This document shows positions 11,368 through 18,207 of a DNA stretch of 41,289 bases, piece after piece. Made by a program: the position numbers and the translations under genes. Positions within the stretch are counted from its first letter, which is position 1, and every line of letters starts with the position of its first letter. The notes under the pieces were generated by a model. That model had not been told where the DNA came from, made no database searches, and was given only the letters and a program-made list of their open reading frames with translations. The DNA is from JAUPTX01 sp964550665. GTDB taxonomy: Bacteria; Patescibacteriota; Minisyncoccia; Phycocordibacterales; CSBR16-119. Location: positions 1-41,289 of the forward strand of contig CAZJZW010000001.1 in assembly GCA_964550665.1 (NCBI GenBank), given 5' to 3'.

Positions 11368-13476
11368 ATGATGACAAAAAAAGAATATGCGGTAGAAATC
11401 GGAGGTAAAACAATAACAGCGACTTTTTCTGATCTAGTAGATCAGGCGAACGCAGCGGTAGTTATGTCATGTGGTGAAACGAAAGTTTTGGTGACAGCAG
11501 TGATGTCAAAAGACAAAAGCCAGACAGACTGGTTTAATTTAACGGTTGACTATATCGAAAAGTTTTATGCTTCCGGAAAAATCGGCGGAGGACGATTTAT
11601 GAAACGAGAAGGTAAACCAACAGATGAGGCGATACTCGCTGGGCGTGTTATCGACAGAACTCTTCGACCGCTTTTTAATCAACAAATGGAATACGGAGTG
11701 CAGATCATCGCGACTGTGCTGGCGATGGATGACAGTATTGATCCAGGAATCTTGGCGGTGAATGGTGCATCTTTAGCGCTTCATGTTTCTGATATTCCTT
11801 GGAATGGACCCATCGGAGCTGTTCGTTTAATAGAGAGAGGTGGTGAATTTATCTTCAACCCTTCACAAAAGAGTCGCGGAGAAGGTTTTGAATATGATTT
11901 GATTGTATGCGGAAAGGATAAGAAAATAAATATGATTGAAGCCGTAGCGTATCAAATACCAGAAGCTGTTATAGCAAGCGGACTTTCAAAAGCAGAAATA
12001 GAAATTGCAAAAATTGAAGCTTGGCAAAAAGAAATTAGAAATAGTATTGGAAAAGAGAAAAAAGTTCTAGAAGTAGAACCGATGTCAGAAGTTTCAGCAA
12101 AGATTTTTGAAGAAAAGATACGACCATCTTTGTATGATCATGCGATTACAAATACTCCTGGTGGAAAGAAGATGGAAGAGCTAAAAGACTCTTTCAAAAA
12201 ACTTTTAAAAGAAGCTTTGCCGGAAGCCACTAGCTTTAAAAAAGAAATGGACTTTTTCGAAGTTGAGCTCGACAACCTTATTCACGTTGAAGCGGTGAAG
12301 AATAACAAGCGAGCTGACGGCCGAGCAATGGATCAGGTCCGAGGACTCTATGCACAGGCGGGAGGTTTTTCAAAAGTGCTTCACGGCTCTGGAATATTTT
12401 ACCGAGGTGGAACTCACGTATTTACCGCACTCACACTAGGCGGACCAGAAGACGCGCAACTTGTTGACGGTATGGAACTTGAAGAAAATAAAAGCTTTAT
12501 GCATCACTATAATTTTCCGCCATATTCTTCAGGGGAAATGGGAAGAGCAGGGTTTGTAAACAGACGAGAAGTCGGACACGGAGCCTTGGCTGAAAAGGCA
12601 CTTGAGGTGGTGCTTCCAAGTAAAATAGATTTTCCGTATACGATTCGTCTTGTCTCAGAGTCTATGTCTTCAAATGGTTCTACCTCACAAGCCTCTATAT
12701 GTGCATCAACACTAGCGCTCATGGATGGAGGTGTGCCGATCAAGGCGCCGGTTGCGGGTATTGCGATGGGACTCATGTATCAAGATGAACAGAACTACAA
12801 AGTGCTGACAGATATCCAAGGTCCAGAAGATCACTACGGAGATATGGATTTTAAAGTTGCAGGAACGAAAAATGGATTGACTGCGATACAGCTCGATGTA
12901 AAAGTCGATGGAGTCTCACATAAAATTTTAGTTGAAGCTATGACACAAAGTGTGAAAGCTCGAACAGAAATTTTGAAGGTAATCACAGAAGCTATTGCTG
13001 AGCCACGAAAAGATATTTCTCCTTTTGCACCGAAGATTTTGGTGACGAAAATAAATCCAGATAAAATTGGAATGGTTATAGGTTCTGGAGGAAAAACGAT
13101 AAATGAAATTCGCGAAAAAACAAAAACAGAAATCACGATTGAAGATGACGGAACAGTGTTTATCACGGGACTTGCAGAGGGTCCAGAAGAAGCAAAAAAG
13201 ATTATTGAAAATATGACATATGAATGGAAGGTCGGTGACACATCAAGTGCAGAGATCGTTGGTATAAAAGATTTTGGTGCGTTTGCTAAGATGATGAACG
13301 GCCAAGAAGGAATGATTCACATCTCAGAGATTGCACCTTTCCGAGTAGAGAAGGTGGAAGAGGTGTTAAAGCTTGGTCAGATTGTTCCAGTTAAAATTAT
13401 TAAAAATGAAATGGGTAAACTCGGACTTTCGATTAAAGAAGCTGACAAGGATTTCGTGAAAAATCCGAAAGGGTAA
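11368..13476 (+). CDS. pnp: Polyribonucleotide nucleotidyltransferase (PNPase)
   Basis: 702 aa, the full family length. It degrades RNA 3'-to-5' phosphorolytically. Order: first RNase PH domain (VLVTAVMSK, YASGKIGGGRFMKREGKPTDEAILAGR), helical linker (about 210-300), second RNase PH domain (RADGRAMDQVR, and SSNGSTSQASICASTLALMDGGVP), KH domain with MVIGSGGKTINEI (about 569), and a C-terminal S1 domain (GDTSSAEIVGIKDFGAFAKM ... EGMIHISEI). The start is taken at the first ATG of a pair (11368/11371). A TTG-initiated extension upstream has no family similarity. No Shine-Dalgarno is seen. It is followed by a strong terminator. Confidence 0.96.
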   Translation: MMTKKEYAVEIGGKTITATFSDLVDQANAAVVMSCGETKVLVTAVMSKDKSQTDWFNLTVDYIEKFYASGKIGGGRFMKREGKPTDEAILAGRVIDRTLRPLFNQQMEYGVQIIATVLAMDDSIDPGILAVNGASLALHVSDIPWNGPIGAVRLIERGGEFIFNPSQKSRGEGFEYDLIVCGKDKKINMIEAVAYQIPEAVIASGLSKAEIEIAKIEAWQKEIRNSIGKEKKVLEVEPMSEVSAKIFEEKIRPSLYDHAITNTPGGKKMEELKDSFKKLLKEALPEATSFKKEMDFFEVELDNLIHVEAVKNNKRADGRAMDQVRGLYAQAGGFSKVLHGSGIFYRGGTHVFTALTLGGPEDAQLVDGMELEENKSFMHHYNFPPYSSGEMGRAGFVNRREVGHGALAEKALEVVLPSKIDFPYTIRLVSESMSSNGSTSQASICASTLALMDGGVPIKAPVAGIAMGLMYQDEQNYKVLTDIQGPEDHYGDMDFKVAGTKNGLTAIQLDVKVDGVSHKILVEAMTQSVKARTEILKVITEAIAEPRKDISPFAPKILVTKINPDKIGMVIGSGGKTINEIREKTKTEITIEDDGTVFITGLAEGPEEAKKIIENMTYEWKVGDTSSAEIVGIKDFGAFAKMMNGQEGMIHISEIAPFRVEKVEEVLKLGQIVPVKIIKNEMGKLGLSIKEADKDFVKNPKG

Positions 13477-13487
13477 CTAAAGAGAAT

Positions 13488-13525
13488 CTAAAAGCCCGGC
13501 TGCCTTTGGCAGACGGGCTTTTAGA
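13488..13525 (+). terminator. Terminator of pnp
   Basis: CTAAAAGCCCG/CGGGCTTTTAG hairpin with an inner CTGCC/GGCAG stem. Confidence 0.88.
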
Positions 13526-13553
13526 TTGACAATTTTTCACTCTCGAGTAATAT
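13526..13553 (+). promoter_or_regulatory. Promoter of the tRNA-Thr/tRNA-Lys unit
   Basis: TTGACA (13526-13531), 16-nt spacer, TAATAT (13548-13553); TATACT at 13551-13556 is an alternative -10. Confidence 0.6.
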
Positions 13554-13571
13554 ACTCCGAGTACGTTCTTT

Positions 13572-13645
13572 GCCCCGGTAGCTCAGTTGGTAGAGCGCTT
13601 GATTCGTAATCAGGAGGTCACGGGTTCAAGTCCCGTCCGGAGGCT
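13572..13645 (+). tRNA. tRNA-Thr (anticodon CGU) with a bulged acceptor stem
   Basis: D-arm GCTC/GAGC, anticodon stem TTGA/TCAG-type with loop TTCGTAA (CGU), T-arm ACGGG/CCCGT with TTCAAGT. The 5' acceptor strand GCCCCGG would pair with CCGGGGC, but the DNA reads CCGGAGGC, one nucleotide longer. Pairing is full only if that A is bulged out. No CCA is encoded. Confidence 0.85.
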
Positions 13646-13676
13646 CGAAGTTCTTGTGACTTTGAAAATTTAAAAT

Positions 13677-13751
13677 AGGGAAGTAGCTCAGATGGTTAGA
13701 GCGTTGGACTTTTAATCCAAAGGTCACAGGTTCGAGTCCTGTCTTGCCCCA
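13677..13751 (+). tRNA. tRNA-Lys (anticodon UUU) with a bulged acceptor stem
   Basis: Anticodon stem TTGGA/TCCAA, loop CTTTTAA (UUU), T-arm ACAGG/CCTGT with TTCGAGT. The 5' acceptor strand GGGAAG pairs with the 3' strand CTTGCCCC only if a G is bulged. This tRNA therefore also carries one extra purine in its 3' acceptor strand. It is the second gene of the unit with tRNA-Thr. Confidence 0.85.
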
Positions 13752-13753
13752 CG

Positions 13754-13788
13754 AAGCCCGTCTCGCGCATTTGCGAGATGGGCTTTTT
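13754..13788 (+). terminator. Terminator of the tRNA-Thr/Lys unit
   Basis: AAGCCCGTCTCGC/GCGAGATGGGCTT hairpin followed by TTTCTTTTT. Confidence 0.88.
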
Positions 13789-13827
13789 CTTTTTCTATAT
13801 AAAATTTCTGTAAAAATAAAAATCGTG

Positions 13828-13836
13828 TGGTAAAAT
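13828..13836 (+). promoter_or_regulatory. Extended -10 of the 317-aa membrane protein gene
   Basis: TGG-TAAAAT, 6 nt before the ATG. Confidence 0.55.
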
Positions 13837-13842
13837 ATTGGC

Positions 13843-14796
13843 ATGAGTCTTAAGGCGGACAGAAATCTCCTAAAAGAAGAATTAGAAAAAACCACTGCAA
13901 GTGTGGGGCTTTCGAGTGAGCCACAAGAAACTCCACAAGAAGAAGTAAAAAAAGTTGGTGTTGGTATCCGTACTTATGCTGCTGACATCGCTGACATTAT
14001 GCGTCGTGAAAAAGGTTCAGTTATAAAAATCGCCTTAGCTGAACAAGAGCGTCGACAAGCCTATAAAGAAAAAAGAGATCCAACAAGTACTAAAAATCTT
14101 ATCGTTATTTTACTAGGAGTCATTTTCATTGTCGCTGGGATACTTATTTTTATCTATACGATTATAAATAAGGATGCGCCGATTTCTGTAGTTGCGCCGA
14201 TTGGTTCTCCAAGTCTTATTTACGCCGAAAATCAAACCCAAACAGATATAACAAATTTAACCAGAGGTAATTTATTTAATTCTATACATAAGACTGGACT
14301 CGCAGGTTTTGCTGAAAATGAAACTGTAACCAACATGTTTATTATGAACCAGACTTCTGTCGGCCAATCTTTGATCTCCGTAAATATTTTATTTAACAAA
14401 CTTGGTATCAAGGTTCCGGAAACTGTTACTCGGACACTGACCGGGCAATTTATGCTAGGGACTTATAAAGTAGAAGATAAGGGAAATCTGTTTTTAATTT
14501 TCAAAGTAAAAGATTTTAATGAGTCGTTTTCTGCGATGAAAGATTGGGAAGTTTCGATGGTTAATGATTTGGTAAGACTCTTTAAAATCGACCCAAAATC
14601 TTTCCAAGGAGACATATTTCTTAAAGAATTCCAAAGTGGGGTAACTTTCAATAAAGAATCGAGAAGTGTATATGATGATAACGGAGTCTTAGTTTTTTCA
14701 TATATTTATCTAGATCGAAGTACTATTTTGATGACCAACCACAATCCATCAGTTGATGAGATAATAAAAAGGATAAATTCACAAAGTATTAAGTAA
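13843..14796 (+). CDS. Single-pass membrane protein of unknown function, 317 aa
   Basis: I do not recognise a named family. Layout: cytoplasmic N-terminus rich in Glu/Lys (1-80, including GIRTYAADIADIMRREKGSV, an amphipathic helix), one strong membrane helix (about 85-107, IVILLGVIFIVAGILIFIYT), and an exported domain of about 210 residues. The exported part has alternating hydrophobic residues and a repeat of short strands (LFLIFKVKDFNESFSAMKDW, VFSYIYLDRSTILMTNHN), suggesting an alpha/beta fold. No catalytic motif or lipobox is seen. The ATG at 13843 lies 6 nt after the extended -10, so the mRNA is predicted leaderless. No terminator separates it from the DksA-like gene, but that gene has its own -10. 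Confidence 0.75.
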   Translation: MSLKADRNLLKEELEKTTASVGLSSEPQETPQEEVKKVGVGIRTYAADIADIMRREKGSVIKIALAEQERRQAYKEKRDPTSTKNLIVILLGVIFIVAGILIFIYTIINKDAPISVVAPIGSPSLIYAENQTQTDITNLTRGNLFNSIHKTGLAGFAENETVTNMFIMNQTSVGQSLISVNILFNKLGIKVPETVTRTLTGQFMLGTYKVEDKGNLFLIFKVKDFNESFSAMKDWEVSMVNDLVRLFKIDPKSFQGDIFLKEFQSGVTFNKESRSVYDDNGVLVFSYIYLDRSTILMTNHNPSVDEIIKRINSQSIK

Positions 14797-14836
14797 AGGT
14801 GAGTAGCTTCTAGTCACTAGAAACTAAATTATTTTA

Positions 14837-14845
14837 TGTTAAAAT
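14837..14845 (+). promoter_or_regulatory. Extended -10 of the DksA-like gene
   Basis: TGT-TAAAAT, 7 nt before the ATG. Confidence 0.55.
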
Positions 14846-14852
14846 AATTCAT

Positions 14853-15215
14853 ATGGATATACAAAAATTAAAAGGAATGCTTCTTGAAGAAAGAGCACGG
14901 CTTGAACTAGAGCTCGGAGATCTTGGGATTATGGATCCTGAAACGGGGGATTGGGGTGCGTATCAAAAAGAAGCCGGAGAAGCTGATGTGGCAGATAAAA
15001 ATGACGCAGCTGACTTTGACGAAGATTTTGCTCTTCGGGCAAATACACTTGGCCAACTTGAAAAAAGATATATTGATGTTAAAAATGCGATAGCTAAAAT
15101 AGAAAGAAGTGATGGAAGTTTCGGTAAGTGTGAATTATCTGGGAAAGATATTGAAGAAGACAGACTTATGGCGAACCCGGCCGCAAGAACCTGTAAGGAA
15201 CATATGAATGACTAA
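14853..15215 (+). CDS. DksA/TraR-like protein with a degenerate zinc finger
   Basis: 120 aa. The N-terminal part is a helical/coiled-coil segment with an acidic stretch (DKNDAADFDEDFALR), as in DksA/TraR proteins, which enter the RNA polymerase secondary channel and modulate initiation. The C-terminus aligns to the C4 finger region: GKCELSGKDIEEDRLMANPA and ARTCKEHMND. Of the four canonical Cys, only the first and third remain; the second is Ser and the fourth position is His. Zinc binding by C-C-H plus another ligand, or loss of zinc, are both possible. It is followed by a strong terminator. Confidence 0.8.
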   Translation: MDIQKLKGMLLEERARLELELGDLGIMDPETGDWGAYQKEAGEADVADKNDAADFDEDFALRANTLGQLEKRYIDVKNAIAKIERSDGSFGKCELSGKDIEEDRLMANPAARTCKEHMND

Positions 15216-15220
15216 GCAGT

Positions 15221-15262
15221 AAAAGAAAAAGTCCGCGCCGAAGGCGTGGACTTTTTCTTTTA
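15221..15262 (+). terminator. Terminator of the DksA-like gene
   Basis: Long hairpin AAAAGAAAAAGTCC/GGACTTTTTCTTTT with an inner GCGCC/GGCGT stem. Confidence 0.9.
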
Positions 15263-15306
15263 CACAGATTTTTTTAAAAATACTTAATACAAAATAATGA
15301 GTACGG

Positions 15307-15312
15307 TATACT
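15307..15312 (+). promoter_or_regulatory. -10 box of comM
   Basis: CGG-TATACT, 6 nt before the ATG. Confidence 0.5.
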
Positions 15313-15318
15313 TTTATT

Positions 15319-16818
15319 ATGTCATTCTCAAGAGTCTATTCTGCTCAGGTGAATGTTCTCGATGGGCAGCTCATAACAATAGAAACAGATATCTCAAGAG
15401 GTCTGCACAACTTCTCTGTTGTTGGACTTCCTGATAAGGCTGTTGAAGAGGCGAGAGACCGAGTTGGCTCAGCTATTAAAAACTCCGGACTAAAGTCCCC
15501 AAAACAAAGTAATCAAAAAATCGTCGTTTCTCTTTCTCCTGCATCAGTAAAAAAAGAAGGTTCGTATTTTGATTTAGCGATCGCGCTCGGTTACTTGCTT
15601 TCAAATGAAGAAATAAAGTTTAATCCTGAGAAAAAAGCTTTTATCGGAGAACTTTCTTTAAATGGAGAAGTAAAACCAGTGAAGGGAATTTTGGCATTGA
15701 TCAAAACTCTAAAAAATTTAGGCTTCGAAGAAGTTTTTGTTCCTGATTTAAATAAAAAAGAAGCAGCTTTAATAAAAGATATTTCTATTTTTCCAGTTAA
15801 TAATTTATTGGAAGCAATAAACCACTTAAAAGACGATGTTAAATTTTCTTTACCAGTTCAAGAACCAACTGATATTTCACCAGAACGGTCAAAAGCACAT
15901 AACGACTTTTCTGATATTAAAGGGCAAGATGTAGCTAAACGTGGTCTTGAAGTAGCAGCGGCGGGTGGACACAATATCGCGATGTATGGACCACCGGGAA
16001 CAGGAAAAACCATGTTGGCTCGGGCTTTTTCCGGGATATTACCCCCACTTTCAAAAGAAGATATTTTAGAAATAACCCAGATTCATAGTGTTGCCGGAAC
16101 ACTTGATGGTCCTCTTATAACCTACCCACCATTTCGATCTCCGCACAACACATCTAGTTACGTTTCTGTTATTGGTGGTGGAACATTTCCAAAACCTGGT
16201 GAAGTCACGTTGGCTCATAAAGGAGTTCTATTCTTGGACGAATTTCCAGAGTTTGACCGCAGGGTTATCGAGTCTTTACGTCAGCCTTTAGAAGATCGAG
16301 TTGTGCATATTTCTCGTTCGAAAGGTACGGCGGTGTTTCCAACAAACTTTATATTGATCGCTGCGATGAATCCACCACCAGATAATGCTACTGCAAGTGA
16401 TATTGTTAGATATAAAAAGAAAATCTCAGGACCTATTATCGATCGAATCGATATGTGGGTCGATGTTCCAAAAATTGATTATGAACTTCTAGGTGCAAAA
16501 GAAAAGTCAGGTGAGAAGAGCGAAGATATAGTGAAAAGAGTAATTCGAGCTAGAGATCGACAAAAGAAAAGGCTAGGAAGTTCTAGTGCTAAAACAAATA
16601 GTGAAATGTCAGTTCGAGATCTTGATAGGGTGGTAAGTATTTCTAAAGACGTTAGAACGATTTTAAATACTTCAGCAGAAAAGCTGGGTCTATCAGCGAG
16701 AGCATATCATCGGATTATAAAGCTCGCTCGAACGATTGCGGATCTTGATGACAAGGATGATATCGAAACGAAACATCTTTTAGAGGCATTGGCATATCGA
16801 CCGAAAGAGGAATACTAG
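15319..16818 (+). CDS. comM: ComM/YifB-type AAA+ ATPase
   Basis: 499 aa, usual length. In transformable bacteria ComM is a hexameric helicase that promotes branch migration during integration of incoming DNA; CPR genomes often pair it with DNA-uptake machinery. Order: Lon-like N-domain (VVGLPDKAVEEARDRV, VSLSPASVKKEG), AAA+ core with Walker A GPPGTGKTMLARAF (about 221-234), Walker B VLFLDEFPEF, a sensor-1 region AAMNPPP, and a C-terminal helical domain (LGLSARAYHRIIKLARTIAD). The family's usual CPCG cysteine motif right after AAMNP is missing: here it reads AAMNPPPDNATASDIVRYKK. A strong terminator follows. Confidence 0.92.
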   Translation: MSFSRVYSAQVNVLDGQLITIETDISRGLHNFSVVGLPDKAVEEARDRVGSAIKNSGLKSPKQSNQKIVVSLSPASVKKEGSYFDLAIALGYLLSNEEIKFNPEKKAFIGELSLNGEVKPVKGILALIKTLKNLGFEEVFVPDLNKKEAALIKDISIFPVNNLLEAINHLKDDVKFSLPVQEPTDISPERSKAHNDFSDIKGQDVAKRGLEVAAAGGHNIAMYGPPGTGKTMLARAFSGILPPLSKEDILEITQIHSVAGTLDGPLITYPPFRSPHNTSSYVSVIGGGTFPKPGEVTLAHKGVLFLDEFPEFDRRVIESLRQPLEDRVVHISRSKGTAVFPTNFILIAAMNPPPDNATASDIVRYKKKISGPIIDRIDMWVDVPKIDYELLGAKEKSGEKSEDIVKRVIRARDRQKKRLGSSSAKTNSEMSVRDLDRVVSISKDVRTILNTSAEKLGLSARAYHRIIKLARTIADLDDKDDIETKHLLEALAYRPKEEY

Positions 16819-16852
16819 ACTAGTTTCTAGTGGATAGTGTTAGTTTCTAAAA

Positions 16853-16886
16853 GAAAAGCCCGGCGCGAAGCGCCGGGCTTTTCTTT
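16853..16886. terminator. Bidirectional terminator comM / M23 peptidase
   Basis: AAAAGCCCGGCGC/GCGCCGGGCTTTT hairpin with A/T tracts on both sides; both flanking genes converge on it. Confidence 0.92.
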
Positions 16887-16893
16887 TTAATTT

Positions 16894-18030
16894 TTATTTC
16901 CAAACTGGAGTTTTCATTGGGCCCTTCTTTCCTCGGTATTCAATGTGTAGGTGAGGACCAGTTGATCGTCCTGTTGATCCAACTAATCCAACCTGTTCCC
17001 CTTGATCTAAGACTTCGCCTGTACTAACACTTAATTCACTCATGTGGGCGTAGAGAACATTTGCAACACCGTCATCTATGATTACCATATTTCCGTATCC
17101 TCCGTTGTATCCAAGTTTTGCCGCGATCACTCTACCACCTGATGAAGCGACGATTTTTGTTCCTATTGGCGCTGCTAAATCTTGAGCCTCGTATGGGCCA
17201 TGAAACCCTTGGCTTTTTACTGAACCTCTTGGTATTGGATGTGTATAGAATCCACTAGAGTATGGCGTATTTGTTGTCGATGTTTTTTTGTCAGCGGTCT
17301 TTGTTCCTACTGTTGCCACCTTAGTACTTTTTACTTCTATAGCAGGGGCTGGTTCTGCGTTTGGAATAATAATTTCAGAACCGACCACTAAAGCACTACT
17401 TGAAAGATCATTAAATACTTTGATATCCGTTTCGTCACTGTTGTATTTTTGGGCAATACTTCCAAGAGTTTCGCCCTTTGCCACAGTGTGAGAAGTTCCA
17501 TCAATAGGTAAGATAAGTAGGTCTTGCCCAACTTTTAGATCACTGTCGTTCTTTATATCATTAAAACCTTTGATAGTACTTATTTTTACGCCGTACATCT
17601 CTGCTATTTGTGAGATTGTATCTCCTTCTCGGACGATATAGATACTGATCTCATCAGCGCCAGCTCGAGTTATTTTTTCTTCCCCCGAAGCCTCAGAGGT
17701 CGTATTTAATGTTGCAATTAGGGCATTTTCTTCAATTAATATTTCAGCACCACCAGTTCCGCCCGTTAAGTCTGGTGCCATGGTTGGTCGTAGAAGCTTT
17801 AGGTTCTGAGAGTTTAAATCAAGAGTATTTGATTTTATGATTTCATCACCCTCTGATTTAGCAATAGGTAGAACGATTAAAGAGAAAGTAAGGGCAAAAG
17901 GAATAGAAGCTTTTCCTATGAAAAGCCATTTTTTAAAGCTATTTGATACCCGTCCAGAGAAACTGAGTTGACTAAGTGGATCTGGGTCTTGTTGTGAAGT
18001 TTTTATAAGCCTTTTTGTTTTATTGTTGAT
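16894..18030 (-). CDS. Membrane-anchored LysM/M23 peptidoglycan peptidase, start codon unclear
   Basis: About 378 aa if started at the ATC at 18030. The first in-frame ATG (17781) would delete the membrane anchor, yet the upstream frame is open and clearly coding: basic N-terminus, then a membrane helix (about 35-57, WLFIGKASIPFALTFSLIVL). No ATG, GTG or TTG occurs in frame between the upstream stop (18055-18057) and that helix; AGGAAG sits just before the ATC. Two LysM domains follow (about 129-176 and 180-224), then an M23/LytM metallopeptidase domain (about 268-378) with GFHGPYEAQDLAAP and the HLHIEYR zinc motif. It probably cleaves peptide cross-bridges outside the membrane. Confidence 0.82.
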   Translation of the reverse strand: MNNKTKRLIKTSQQDPDPLSQLSFSGRVSNSFKKWLFIGKASIPFALTFSLIVLPIAKSEGDEIIKSNTLDLNSQNLKLLRPTMAPDLTGGTGGAEILIEENALIATLNTTSEASGEEKITRAGADEISIYIVREGDTISQIAEMYGVKISTIKGFNDIKNDSDLKVGQDLLILPIDGTSHTVAKGETLGSIAQKYNSDETDIKVFNDLSSSALVVGSEIIIPNAEPAPAIEVKSTKVATVGTKTADKKTSTTNTPYSSGFYTHPIPRGSVKSQGFHGPYEAQDLAAPIGTKIVASSGGRVIAAKLGYNGGYGNMVIIDDGVANVLYAHMSELSVSTGEVLDQGEQVGLVGSTGRSTGPHLHIEYRGKKGPMKTPVWK

Positions 18031-18191
18031 TAATCTTCCTGAAAAACCCTTATTTTACAACATTAATTGGAAAATGGTTTATTGTCTTGTGCGTCCAAAT
18101 CAACACGTAGGTAAATGGTATACCACCCGAAGAAGGGAGTCAATCAGATTGTGGATAAACTGATTATGCCTGTTTTTGTCAAAGTTTGTTG

Positions 18192-18197
18192 TATAAT
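18192..18197 (+). promoter_or_regulatory. -10 box of the giant protein gene
   Basis: TATAAT, 10 nt before the ATG; no convincing -35. Confidence 0.5.
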
Positions 18198-18207
18198 AAA
18201 TCCAGTC

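Noticed and set aside
18115..18207. Upstream in-frame extension of the giant protein
   Set aside because: It spans the TATAAT box and has no coding character; the ATG at 18208 fits the promoter.
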